In this document: positions 25,938 through 34,791 of the stretch, piece by piece
Layout of the letters: each line of letters opens with the position of its first letter
How positions within the stretch are numbered: the stretch's first letter is position 1
Source of the DNA: Enterobacter cloacae
GTDB taxonomy: Bacteria; Pseudomonadota; Gammaproteobacteria; Enterobacterales; Enterobacteriaceae
Direction: 5' to 3'
Length of the DNA: 64,000 nt
Assembly (NCBI RefSeq): GCF_013375935.1
Contig: NZ_CP056117.1
Location: 124,001-188,000, forward strand
Notes under the pieces: generated by a model
The model's input: the letters and a program-made list of their open reading frames with translations, nothing else
The model's database searches: none
What the model was told of the DNA's origin: nothing
Program-made: the position numbers and the translations under genes

Positions 25938-25944
25938 ACTTTTA

Positions 25945-27924
25945 TTACCGACTCTGCTTTCTCAACAGATAGATAAAGTACGGCGCGCCGATAAAGGTCG
26001 ACAGCAGGCCCGCCGGGATCTGATACGGGAACAGCACCATCCTTCCGCACCAGTCAGCAAAGACCAGGATCGCCCCGCCCGTCAGGGCAGAAATCGCGAT
26101 ATGCGGCATCGTGCGGCGGAAGCCCATCATGCGTGCGATATGCGGCGCCATCAGGCCAACAAAACTGAGCGGGCCAATGGTCATGGTGGCCGTCGCCGTC
26201 AGGCACGCGGCCAGCAGCAGCAGGGCGATACGCGTTGGCGTCAGCGCCAGCCCGACCGCGCGCGCGGTGTCCCCGCCCAGCGGCAGAATGGTCATCCAGC
26301 GGCGGCACAGCGGCACTATCACCAGCAGTACGATCATCACGATCCCGGTATGCACCACCTGGCTGCCGGTGGCGTTGTACGTCGAGCCGGAGATCCAGGT
26401 CAGGATCTGCGCCATGCGCGGATCGCCGCTCGCCTGCAACATCATCAGCAGCATGGTAAACGCGGTGCTCAGCGCCATCCCGGCCAGCAGCATGCGGTGA
26501 GGCGAGAAACCACCGCGCCCGGAGGCGATCAGGATAATCATCAGCGTCGCCGCCGCACCGATACTCCCGGCAGGCATCAGCCAGCCGAAGGCATTCCCCG
26601 GCACGAGAAACAGCATCAACACCACGCCAAACGCGGCGCCGGAACTGATGCCCAGGACTTCCGGGCTTGCCATCGGGTTACCGGTCAGACGCTGTATAAT
26701 ACAGCCTGCCACCGCCAGCATCACGCCGGCAATCAGCGCGGAGAAGATCCGCGGCCAGCGCCACTGCATGAGCTCATTCAGCAAATCCCCCGTCGCCCAG
26801 TGCCAGCCCGTGGCGTCACGCCCCAGCGAGAGCGCGGCAAACGAAGCGATAGCCAGCACCGCCAGCCCGGCAAGGCTGAACCATATCACCGACTGACGCT
26901 CGGCAGAGATCTTATCGCCGGCATCCATCGCCGGGGCGCTGATGCTGCGCAGCCGCGGCAGCAGCCACAGCAGCAGCGGCGCGCCGATCAGGGCCGTCAC
27001 CGAGCCCGTCGACACTTCCATCCAGACGCGCGCCAGCCAGAGAATGAGCTGATCGGAAAGCCAGAGGATCAGCGCGCCAATCAGCGGCGCCAGCATCAGG
27101 CGCGCCAGCAGACGCCGCGCGCCGAGCATTTTTGCCAGCAGCGGCGCAAACAGGCCGATAAATCCGATGATGCCGACGGCGTTAACCAGCAGCGCACTCA
27201 GCACAATTGCCAGCGTCAGAGCCGCCAGGCGGGCCAGCGACAGCGCCAGCCCCAGGTTACGCGCCACGCCGTCATCAAGGCCCATCAGCGTCAGCGGGCG
27301 CAGCAGCAGTAGCGTAAGCACCACGCCGCCAAACAGCTGAGGCCACAGGCGCTGGACGATGCTCCAGTCGGTCTGGGTGAGCGTTCCGGTACTCCACATA
27401 AACATGCTTTGCAGCTGGTCGTGGTGAAACAGCACCAGCAGCTGGTTGATTGCCCCGCAGTAGAGGCTGACGACCAGCCCGGCGAGGATCAGCGTGACCG
27501 GCGAAAGGCGTTTACCCCAGGCCACGCCGAAGACCAGCGCACCAACCACGCAGGCGCCTGCCAGCGCGGCAAACTGCGAGGTTAATGCCCCCGGCAGCGT
27601 CCAGAGCGTGGTGACGGTGATCCCCAACTGTGCCCCCGTCGCCACGCCAAGCGTGGTTGGCTCCGCCAGCGGGTTACGCAGCACCTGCTGGAACAGCACG
27701 CCCACCAGCCCCAGGCCCGCTCCGACCAGCAGAGAGATGCTAAGACGCGGCAACAGGCTGTAGTGGAACAGCATTTGCTGAATATTATCGATATCCGGTG
27801 CGGCAACCGCGGCCGCCCACTGCTCGCGCGGTAACGCCGTGGTCAGGTTGAAGCCGGTCAGCGCCAGGGCAGCCAGGAAAATGAGCGCCAGCAGCACCGG
27901 GAAGCGGGCAATACGCGTACTCAT
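25945..27924 (-). CDS. fhuB: Ferrichrome ABC transporter permease FhuB
   Basis: FhuB is the inner-membrane channel for ferric hydroxamates. The 659-residue protein is a fusion of two homologous permease halves; each contains the GASLG-like/ISSGAAFG and GDTARAVG-type cytoplasmic loops for contact with FhuC (for example VARNLGLALSLARL in the first half, GGDTARAVGLALTP in the second). About 20 membrane segments are expected. The ATG at 27924 overlaps the fhuD stop by 4 bp (ATGA), so translation is probably coupled; an upstream in-frame start inside fhuD is rejected. Confidence 0.97.
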   Translation of the reverse strand: MSTRIARFPVLLALIFLAALALTGFNLTTALPREQWAAAVAAPDIDNIQQMLFHYSLLPRLSISLLVGAGLGLVGVLFQQVLRNPLAEPTTLGVATGAQLGITVTTLWTLPGALTSQFAALAGACVVGALVFGVAWGKRLSPVTLILAGLVVSLYCGAINQLLVLFHHDQLQSMFMWSTGTLTQTDWSIVQRLWPQLFGGVVLTLLLLRPLTLMGLDDGVARNLGLALSLARLAALTLAIVLSALLVNAVGIIGFIGLFAPLLAKMLGARRLLARLMLAPLIGALILWLSDQLILWLARVWMEVSTGSVTALIGAPLLLWLLPRLRSISAPAMDAGDKISAERQSVIWFSLAGLAVLAIASFAALSLGRDATGWHWATGDLLNELMQWRWPRIFSALIAGVMLAVAGCIIQRLTGNPMASPEVLGISSGAAFGVVLMLFLVPGNAFGWLMPAGSIGAAATLMIILIASGRGGFSPHRMLLAGMALSTAFTMLLMMLQASGDPRMAQILTWISGSTYNATGSQVVHTGIVMIVLLVIVPLCRRWMTILPLGGDTARAVGLALTPTRIALLLLAACLTATATMTIGPLSFVGLMAPHIARMMGFRRTMPHIAISALTGGAILVFADWCGRMVLFPYQIPAGLLSTFIGAPYFIYLLRKQSR

Positions 27925-28811
27925 GCCCTGCCTCCCAGCGTGCGATCCAGCACGCGCGCAAAATGCATCGCCGACAGCGTCGCGCCGTAAAACCATACCG
28001 CAGGCGCGCGCAGGAAACGCCGTTCGCGCACGAACGGCATCGCCTGCCAGAGCGGGGTCGCCATCAGGGTTTGCATTTCACGCTCGTTGCCGTGGTCAAA
28101 GCACAGAACATCAACGTCACGAAACGCCGCCAGGCGGTCAATGCCCACGGCGGTGCTTCCCCAGAACGTCATCTCGCCTTCCCAGGCATTGTGAATGCCA
28201 AAGCTGTCGAGCACTTCCTGGAACAGGCAGTTCTTTCCAAAGACCAGCATATGGCGGGCGCCCAGCAGCGTCACCATCAGCAGCGGACGATCGCCGCGGC
28301 CGGCAAAGCGCGGCTTAAGGGAATCAATCAGCGCATCAAATTCATCGAGGTGTTTTTTTGCTTCCGCTTCACGGTTGAGGAAATGCGCCATCTCGTGAAT
28401 GGAGTTTTTTGCCATGGTCAGCGGCTTTTTACCGTCGCTGAAGGAAAAGCCCCGTCCGGGAGCAATCTTCGCCATGGTCTCTTCCGACGGGCCATACCCC
28501 GCAGACCAGAATAAATAAGACGGCTTCATCTGCGTGAGAAGCTCAAGGTTCGGCTCCGTCCGCAGACCGATGTCGATGACGGAGTCCGGCAGTTTGGGCT
28601 CATTCACCCACAGGGTGTAGTTAGGGATATCGGCCACGCCGTAGGGCGTGATACCCAGGGCCATCATCAGCTCGACGGGCAACCACTCCAGCGCCACAAT
28701 GCGGTGCGGATCGATAGCAGCGGCGCGGGACGGAGCCATCTTTAACAGCAGCGGCGAGAGCGCCATGGCCGTCAGCAGGCGACGGCGGCTTATGCGTGTA
28801 GACTCCAGCAT
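27921..28811 (-). CDS. fhuD: Periplasmic ferrichrome-binding protein FhuD
   Basis: FhuD binds Fe-hydroxamates in the periplasm and passes them to FhuB/FhuC. The 296-residue precursor starts MLESTRISRRRLLTAMALSPLL with a twin-arginine SRRRLL motif, suggesting Tat export as known for E. coli FhuD. The mature part contains VALEWLPVELMMALG and the WEGEMTFWGSTAVGIDRLA region. Its start overlaps the fhuC stop by one base (TGATG) and its stop overlaps fhuB. Confidence 0.97.
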   Translation of the reverse strand: MLESTRISRRRLLTAMALSPLLLKMAPSRAAAIDPHRIVALEWLPVELMMALGITPYGVADIPNYTLWVNEPKLPDSVIDIGLRTEPNLELLTQMKPSYLFWSAGYGPSEETMAKIAPGRGFSFSDGKKPLTMAKNSIHEMAHFLNREAEAKKHLDEFDALIDSLKPRFAGRGDRPLLMVTLLGARHMLVFGKNCLFQEVLDSFGIHNAWEGEMTFWGSTAVGIDRLAAFRDVDVLCFDHGNEREMQTLMATPLWQAMPFVRERRFLRAPAVWFYGATLSAMHFARVLDRTLGGRA

Positions 28812-29608
28812 CAGTAAACGAAGCTCACCGGTGCAGCCCCGGCAGGGTGAGGCAGGATCCCCATAGGTATACCGTAGATATGTTCCAGCGTTTCGCTGCG
28901 CATCAGCTCGTCAGGCGTGCCCTGGGCGATCATTTCACCGCCGCGCAGCGCCACCAGATAGTCGCAATAGCGCGCGGCCATATTGATATCATGCAGAACG
29001 GCAATCACCGTCAGGCCGCGCTGCTGGCTTAAACGGTGCACCAGCGCCAGCACGTCCACCTGATGGGCAATATCCAGCGCGGAGGTAGGTTCGTCGAGCA
29101 GCAGGCAGCGGCTGTCCTGCGCCACCAGCATCGCGATCCACGCGCGCTGACGTTCGCCACCGGACAGGCTATCCACAAGGCGGTGCGCCAGCGGTTTTAA
29201 CCCGACCAGCGCAATCGCCTCTTCCACTTTCTCTCTGTCAGCAACGCCAAAACGCCCGAGCGCACCGTGCCACGGATAACGTCCAATCGCCACCAGCTCG
29301 CGCACCGTCATCCCTTCCGCCTGCGGCAGCTGCTGCGGCAGATAGGCCACCTTGCGGGCAAAGGCCTTACTGCTCCAGCCCGCCAGCGGCTGCTCATCCA
29401 GCAGAATTTCGCCCTCGGACGGCGGCTGGTGGCGGCCCAGCATCTTCAGCAGCGTCGATTTACCGGAACCATTGTGCCCGATTAATCCGGTCACTTTACC
29501 TGCGGGAAACGTCAAAGAGAGCGGGTGCAGCAGGGTGCGCCCGGGTACGCGAAAGGAGAGATTGTTGAGCGTGAAGGTGGAGTCGGATTGCGTTTTGTTA
29601 TCCTGCAT
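28811..29608 (-). CDS. fhuC: Ferrichrome ABC transporter ATP-binding protein FhuC
   Basis: FhuC is the ATPase that drives ferrichrome import through FhuB. The 265-residue protein has Walker A GHNGSGKS at 44-51, the ABC signature LSGGERQR, Walker B CLLLDEP and the switch histidine in AVLHDINMA. ATG at 29608 (MQDNKTQSDS) matches the family length; an in-frame start nine codons upstream lies in the hairpin region and is rejected. It is the second gene of fhuACDB. Confidence 0.97.
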   Translation of the reverse strand: MQDNKTQSDSTFTLNNLSFRVPGRTLLHPLSLTFPAGKVTGLIGHNGSGKSTLLKMLGRHQPPSEGEILLDEQPLAGWSSKAFARKVAYLPQQLPQAEGMTVRELVAIGRYPWHGALGRFGVADREKVEEAIALVGLKPLAHRLVDSLSGGERQRAWIAMLVAQDSRCLLLDEPTSALDIAHQVDVLALVHRLSQQRGLTVIAVLHDINMAARYCDYLVALRGGEMIAQGTPDELMRSETLEHIYGIPMGILPHPAGAAPVSFVY

Positions 29609-29621
29609 ATCAGCCAACTTA

Positions 29622-29649
29622 AATAAAAAGGGCACGGCGAACCGTGCCC
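29622..29649 (-). terminator. UUCG-loop hairpin between fhuA and fhuC
   Basis: On the minus strand GGGCACGG TTCG CCGTGCCC is followed by TTTTTATTT. It begins 9 bp past the fhuA stop and its T run ends 13 bp before fhuC, so it should reduce fhuCDB expression relative to fhuA. Confidence 0.85.
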
Positions 29650-29658
29650 ATTAAGAGA

Positions 29659-31869
29659 TTAGAAGCGGAAGGTCGCCGTGGCGACAACCTGGCGTTCAGC
29701 ACCCCAGTAGCATGCGTATTCGCTGTAGCAGCTGGAGACGTATTCGCGGTCAAAGATATTGTTTACGTTGACCCCGACTGAAGAGCCCGGCAGGCCGAAA
29801 CGCGCCAGATCGTATTTCACCGTTGCATCAGCCAGCGCATAGCCTGCGACGTTGAAGGACTGATAGGCCTTAGGCGATCCTGCAGAGTAGTAGGAAACGG
29901 TGTCACCAATATAACGTGCGCCCGCCCCGATGGTCAGACCGCTCAGCGCCGTCTCGTGGAAGGTATAATCTGCCCACAGTGACGCCATGTTGCGCGGCAC
30001 TTCCGCCGGACGACGCCCCTCATACCAGGTATCGTGCGTGTATTCCGCATCAGTGTAGCTGTAGGCCGCCGTCACGTTCACGTTGGCAGAGACGGCCGCT
30101 TTCGCTTCCAGTTCAAAACCACGCGAGCGAATCTCGCCGCCCTGCACGCTGAAGCCGCTGGTCGGGTTCGCCGGATCGGCGGTAAGGTTGTTGTTCTTGG
30201 TCAGCTGGTATACCGCAGCCGTTACCACAACCGGCAGATCTTTCGGCACATACTTCACGCCCGCTTCATACTGCTTACCGCGCGCCGGATCGAACGGTTT
30301 ACCGCCCTGGGTGGTTCCGGAAATCGGCTCGAAGGATTCACTGTAGCTGAAGTATGGGGTAATACCGTTATCGAACAGGTAGTTAATACCGCCACGCCAG
30401 GTAAATGCCCGATCGTTAATTTCCGCGGTAGTTCCATTTGAACGGTTAAAGGCAGAGGTTTTCGCAAAGTCATAGCGGCCACCCATTGTGAGCACCCACT
30501 TATCCCATTCCGCCTGATCCTGTGCGTACAGACCGGTCTGCTCCTGACGATTGAGCATCGCATACGGGAAGTTGACGTTAACGTTCGCATTGCCGTGCTG
30601 CGGGTTATTCATACCGATCGGGTCAGCAGTACCGTAGTCGGCATCAATATCATTGCGCATGCGAAGGTAATCAACGCCCGTCAACAGCGTGTGGTCAACC
30701 GCACCGGTCGCAAATTTGGACTGAAGCTGGGTATCTACCGTGAACGAGTTGAGATCTTCATCTGAACGCACGTACGCGCGGCTAATCTGAGCCGGGGCAA
30801 TATAGCCGTTACCGTAGACTGAACGGTAAAGCGTGTTCACTTTGGTGTAACGCAGGTTTTGACGCACGGTGAACGTGTCGTTGAATTCATGCGCGAAACT
30901 GTATCCCACCAGTTTCTGACGGCGGGAGAGCTTATTATCTTCATCGCCTTCGTTGAAGTTGGTTGGCAGCTTGTGCGCCTTGCCGGCAGCATCATAGTAA
31001 GGCACAACGGTACCTTCACGCGGCAGCCAGCCGTAGTACCCGGCATCCGGATCGCTCTGGAAATTGCTCAGGAAGGTGAAATCGGTTTTATCATCAGGAC
31101 GCCAGCTGAAGGACGGGGCAACCGCGTAACGGGTAGACTTCACCATGTCCTGCTGCGCGTTCTCGCTGCGTCCAAGCCCGGTCAGACGGTAGGACCACAC
31201 GCCGTCATCGTCAATCGCGTCGCTGAAATCAAACCCAGTCTGCCAGAGGTTATCCGTCCCCATCTTGAACTGAATTTCCTTCAACGGTTCAGTGGTTGGG
31301 CGCTTGCTGACCATACTTACCACACCGCCCGGATGGCTTTTGCCATACAGAACGGACGTCGGGCCGCGCAGCAGTTCAACCCGCTCAAGGAAGTACGGAT
31401 CCATAGATGCTTCAGAGTAGTTATCGCCCTGAAGCTTCATCCCATCCAGATACTGGTTGGTATTTACGGTGCTGGAGGTGGTGAAACCACGTATCGATAC
31501 TACATCGTAGGTGGTTGATGAACCACGGGTGGCGAAAACGCCTGGCGTATAAGCCAGCGCCTGTTTAACCGTCCCCGGCTGTTTCACATCCATCTCTTCA
31601 CGCGTGACAACGGAGATGGACTGCGGGGTTTTCTCGATCGGCGTATCGGTTTTCGTCGCCGTTGCGGTACGTTTTGCCGCAATCGTCGGTGCAGGACCCC
31701 AGGCACTTTCCTGTGCAGCCGGTGCGGCAGTCACGGTAATCGTTTCTTCTTTCTTGGGGGTTTCAGCGGCCTGTGCGTAAGCAGACATGCCGGCAACCGC
31801 TGTGGCTACGACGGCTGCGATTTTACGCAGCGACGTGTTAATTGGCTGAGCAGTATTGGAAAGCGCCAT
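29659..31869 (-). CDS. fhuA: Ferrichrome outer membrane receptor FhuA
   Basis: FhuA is the TonB-dependent 22-strand barrel that imports ferrichrome and in E. coli is also the receptor for T1, T5, phi80 and colicin M. The 736-residue precursor (E. coli 747) starts MALSNTAQPINTSLRKIAAV, with a signal peptide ending SAYAQA; a TonB box ETITVTAA follows, then the plug domain (IEKTPQSISVVT...) and the barrel ending ATFRF. Two cysteines near the end (CYSEYAC) are kept. Extracellular loops are the main differences from E. coli, so phage specificity cannot be assumed. ATG at 31869 is chosen over an upstream start inside the Fur-box region. Confidence 0.97.
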   Translation of the reverse strand: MALSNTAQPINTSLRKIAAVVATAVAGMSAYAQAAETPKKEETITVTAAPAAQESAWGPAPTIAAKRTATATKTDTPIEKTPQSISVVTREEMDVKQPGTVKQALAYTPGVFATRGSSTTYDVVSIRGFTTSSTVNTNQYLDGMKLQGDNYSEASMDPYFLERVELLRGPTSVLYGKSHPGGVVSMVSKRPTTEPLKEIQFKMGTDNLWQTGFDFSDAIDDDGVWSYRLTGLGRSENAQQDMVKSTRYAVAPSFSWRPDDKTDFTFLSNFQSDPDAGYYGWLPREGTVVPYYDAAGKAHKLPTNFNEGDEDNKLSRRQKLVGYSFAHEFNDTFTVRQNLRYTKVNTLYRSVYGNGYIAPAQISRAYVRSDEDLNSFTVDTQLQSKFATGAVDHTLLTGVDYLRMRNDIDADYGTADPIGMNNPQHGNANVNVNFPYAMLNRQEQTGLYAQDQAEWDKWVLTMGGRYDFAKTSAFNRSNGTTAEINDRAFTWRGGINYLFDNGITPYFSYSESFEPISGTTQGGKPFDPARGKQYEAGVKYVPKDLPVVVTAAVYQLTKNNNLTADPANPTSGFSVQGGEIRSRGFELEAKAAVSANVNVTAAYSYTDAEYTHDTWYEGRRPAEVPRNMASLWADYTFHETALSGLTIGAGARYIGDTVSYYSAGSPKAYQSFNVAGYALADATVKYDLARFGLPGSSVGVNVNNIFDREYVSSCYSEYACYWGAERQVVATATFRF

Positions 31870-31892
31870 GATGGATCTCTGATGAAAAAGGT

Positions 31893-31922
31893 GAATGATA
31901 ACGTAAACGAGAATTATTATTA
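31893..31922 (-). promoter_or_regulatory. Fur box / fhuA promoter
   Basis: GAATGATAACGTAAACGAG followed by AATTATTATTA contains overlapping Fur-type hexamers and resembles the E. coli fhuA promoter, whose Fur site has the same ATCATTCTCGTTTACGTTATC-like core. It is 24-53 bp upstream of the fhuA start. Iron-repressed expression of the whole fhu operon is expected. Confidence 0.7.
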
Positions 31923-32065
31923 TGACCGCAGAATAATATGCGAAACGCTGACGGCATAGCAAGCGATATGCGGCCCTACAAGAATTAAGGGTTTAAGAAA
32001 TAATCAACGGAAAATGGGTCGTTAATAAGGGTTGAAAATGGGGTTAAGGAAATGAGTTGCCGAGG

Positions 32066-32098
32066 TGAAAAAATACCCCCTTCCCGGGAAGGGGGTAT
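32066..32098 (-). terminator. Terminator after mrcB built on a 26-bp perfect palindrome
   Basis: ATACCCCCTTCCC joined directly to GGGAAGGGGGTAT (32073-32098), followed on the minus strand by TTTTTTC. It starts 9 bp past the mrcB stop. Confidence 0.88.
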
Positions 32099-32106
32099 CA
32101 GGATGG

Positions 32107-34629
32107 TTAGTTCCCGCCGAACATATCCTTAATCCAGCCAGCGACGCCGTCGCTGTCCTTCTTCTCTTCCTGCTGCTGCGGCTGTTGTTGCTGCTGCTGC
32201 GGTTGAGAGGACTGGTCAAACGGATTGCCGGTCGGCTGCTCTGGCTGACTTTGCTGGCACAGCGCATCCGGATTGGTCGTCCAGACCGGCAGCGAACGCA
32301 CGCCACCGCCGCAGATAAAGTTACCGGAACTATCCACGCCCATATCGACGATATCTTCCGGCGCGACCAGGTTCAGCGGCACCGGGGACTGGTTTGCCAG
32401 ATAGCGCTGGTAAATCGACATAGCACCGCTCGCACCGTACAGCCTGGTCGGCTGGTTGTTATCGCGGCCCACCCAGGTGATCACCACTTCACGACCATCG
32501 ATACCGGCGAACCAGGTATCCACGTTATTGTTGGTGGTACCGGTTTTACCTGCCAGGTGCAGACCCGGATACTTCGCCCCCAGCTGACGGCCGGTACCGC
32601 GCTGCACAACCTGCTGCATGGTCCACAGCGTCATATAGGCAGCCTGCGCCGGAACCGCGCGCTCGGCCTGCGGGAAGCTCTGATACAGCACGGAACCATC
32701 TTCAGCAATCACCGAGCGCAGCGCAGAGAGCGGCGCGCGGTTACCGCCGCTGGCGATGGTCTGGAACGCCTGCGCCACTTCGATTGGCGTCAGGTTAAGC
32801 GCGCCAAGGATCATGGCCGGAACAGGGTGCAGCTGATCTTTCGGCACGCCCAGCTTCTGCCAGGTATCGGTAATCGCCGGCAGACCCAGCGCCATACCGA
32901 GGTTAACCGTTGGCACGTTCATCGAGCGGGTTAGCGCGTCCACCAGCATCACCTGACCGCTGAACCGTTTGTCATCGTTCTGCGGAGACCATACCTGGCC
33001 GTTAGGCTGGCGCAGAGAGATTGGCGCATCAGCAATCCAGGTGTTCAGGCGATAGAGGTTCGGCTGGCTCAGCGCGGTCAGGTAGGTCGCCGGTTTTGCC
33101 AGTGAACCAATCGAACGACGCGCCTGCATTGCACGGTTGTAGCCCGCATACTGCGGCTCGGCACCGCCCACCATCGCGCGAACTTCGCCGGTGTTACGGT
33201 CAACCACCACCATCGCGGTTTCCAGATCTTTCAGCTTACGCTGCTTCTTCAGCGCCGGGATCCCTTCAACCGCCGCTTTTTCTGCCGCATCCTGCGCCAC
33301 GGAATCAAAGGTCGTGAAGATCTTCACACCGGAGAGATCTTTAACTTTATCCCCGAGCTTCGACTGCAGCTCCTGACGCACCATCTGCATAAACGCAGGC
33401 TGTGGAGAGATTACCCCACCGCGCGGCTGAACGCCCAGCGGACGCGCGCTCAGCATGTCGTACAGCTCCTGGTCGATGACCTGCTGCTGTTGCAGCAGAC
33501 GCAGCACCAGATTACGACGCTCCAGCGCCAGTTTCGGGTTACGCCACGGGTTGTAGATCGACGCCCCTTTCACCATGCCTACCAGCAGCGCCTGCTGGTC
33601 GAGACTCAGCTCTTCCACCGGACGGCCAAAGTAGTACAGGCTCGCCAGCGGGAAGCCGCGGATCTCGTTATCACCGCTCTGGCCGAGGTACACCTCGTTC
33701 ATGTACAGCTCGAGGATACGATCCTTGCTGTAGCGCGCATCCATCAGCACGGCCATGTACGCTTCGTTGGCCTTACGCCAGTAAGAACGCTCGCTGGAGA
33801 GGAACAGGTTTTTCACCAGCTGCTGGGTCAGGGTACTTGCCCCCTGCACCGTACGCCCCGCGGTCAGGTTCGCCAGTACCGCACGACCAATGGAGTAGAG
33901 GCTGATGCCGTCGTGCTCGTAGAAGTGACGATCTTCGGTTGCCAGCAGCGTATCCACCAGCAGGTCCGGGAAGCCGTTACGCGCCACGAACAGGCGCTGT
34001 TCGCCGTTTGCGGACGACAGCATGGTAATCAGACGCGGATCGAGACGGAAGAAACCGAACTGGCGGTCGTTATCCATGTTCTCAATGGTTTCAAGGCGAT
34101 CGCCGTCAAAGGTCAGACGCGCGCGCACCTGCCCCTCTTTGCTGTCCGGGAAGTCGAACGGACGGCGAATCATCTCAATGCTTTTCGCCTGAACGGTAAA
34201 CTCGCCAGGACGCGTCATTTTCGTGACCTGACGATACTGCGTGGCCTGCAGCAGCTTCACCATCTCGTTCTTGCTGATGGACATCTCTGGCTCAAGGTTA
34301 ACCATGCGACCATACACTGCCGCAGGCAGCTGCCAGACTTTCCCGTCGATACGGCTGCGGATCTTCTGATCCAGATAAACGCCGTAAATCGCGATCAGAA
34401 CAACAAAAACAATGAATAGCTTCAGCAGCAGCCAGAACCAGCCGCGCTTCCGGCGAGGCTTGCGCCCTTTGCCCTTCCCTTTACGCGGCATCGGTTCCTC
34501 ATCCTCATAATCGTCTTCATAGTCATCGTCATATTCCTCATCTCTGAGGCGACGACGGCTCACCTTTTCTTTCGCCGGACGCGTTGGCTTTCCCTTACGT
34601 CCTATTGGCTCGCGGTCATTCCCCGCCAT
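32107..34629 (-). CDS. mrcB: Penicillin-binding protein 1b (transglycosylase/transpeptidase)
   Basis: PBP1b polymerises and cross-links peptidoglycan and is activated by LpoB. The 840-residue protein has a charged cytoplasmic tail, one membrane helix (about 64-84), a UB2H domain, the GT51 glycosyltransferase (E232 in [13 protein letters not shown]), and the transpeptidase with S-x-x-K in SIGSLAKP and KTGTTNNN. M47 (MPRKGKGKG) corresponds to the internal start of the short E. coli isoform. The C-terminal tail is a Gln-rich, low-complexity stretch ending [13 protein letters not shown] at 34629 matches the family start. Confidence 0.97.
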   Translation of the reverse strand: MAGNDREPIGRKGKPTRPAKEKVSRRRLRDEEYDDDYEDDYEDEEPMPRKGKGKGRKPRRKRGWFWLLLKLFIVFVVLIAIYGVYLDQKIRSRIDGKVWQLPAAVYGRMVNLEPEMSISKNEMVKLLQATQYRQVTKMTRPGEFTVQAKSIEMIRRPFDFPDSKEGQVRARLTFDGDRLETIENMDNDRQFGFFRLDPRLITMLSSANGEQRLFVARNGFPDLLVDTLLATEDRHFYEHDGISLYSIGRAVLANLTAGRTVQGASTLTQQLVKNLFLSSERSYWRKANEAYMAVLMDARYSKDRILELYMNEVYLGQSGDNEIRGFPLASLYYFGRPVEELSLDQQALLVGMVKGASIYNPWRNPKLALERRNLVLRLLQQQQVIDQELYDMLSARPLGVQPRGGVISPQPAFMQMVRQELQSKLGDKVKDLSGVKIFTTFDSVAQDAAEKAAVEGIPALKKQRKLKDLETAMVVVDRNTGEVRAMVGGAEPQYAGYNRAMQARRSIGSLAKPATYLTALSQPNLYRLNTWIADAPISLRQPNGQVWSPQNDDKRFSGQVMLVDALTRSMNVPTVNLGMALGLPAITDTWQKLGVPKDQLHPVPAMILGALNLTPIEVAQAFQTIASGGNRAPLSALRSVIAEDGSVLYQSFPQAERAVPAQAAYMTLWTMQQVVQRGTGRQLGAKYPGLHLAGKTGTTNNNVDTWFAGIDGREVVITWVGRDNNQPTRLYGASGAMSIYQRYLANQSPVPLNLVAPEDIVDMGVDSSGNFICGGGVRSLPVWTTNPDALCQQSQPEQPTGNPFDQSSQPQQQQQQPQQQEEKKDSDGVAGWIKDMFGGN

Positions 34630-34719
34630 GCTTTTTCTCCGCAACATTCAGGCGCAAAGGCCAGATTTTCTTTCCTTTCACAGGTCAATGAAAGAAGAAA
34701 TCTCTCAAAGTTTGTTTCT

Positions 34720-34785
34720 CCCTCTCCCTGTGGGAGAGGGCCGGGGTGAGGGCATCAGGCCGCACTTTCCCTTTCAGGCCGCACT
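34720..34785 (-). repeat. REP-like palindromic repeat, copy 3, with duplicated tail (hrpB 3' end)
   Basis: CCCTCTCCC TGT GGGAGAGGG (34720-34740), then GGGGTGAGGGCATCAGGCCG, with the tail unit TCAGGCCGCACT present twice (34755-34766 and 34774-34785). In the hrpB direction it begins six nt after the TAG. Confidence 0.88.
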
Positions 34786-34791
34786 CCCCCA

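Noticed and set aside
25867..27312. Long plus-strand reading frame opposite fhuB encoding a Gln/Arg/His-rich protein
   Set aside because: It is the antisense of fhuB in high-GC DNA; composition is that of a shadow frame (Arg, Gln, His runs), with no ribosome binding site or recognisable domain.
32130..32240. CAG/CTG-type trinucleotide run in the mrcB 3' end as a repeat locus
   Set aside because: It encodes the Gln-rich C-terminal tail also present in E. coli PBP1b; length variation is likely but the tract is a normal part of the gene.
33490..34419. Plus-strand frame opposite mrcB
   Set aside because: Shadow of PBP1b; no signals of its own.
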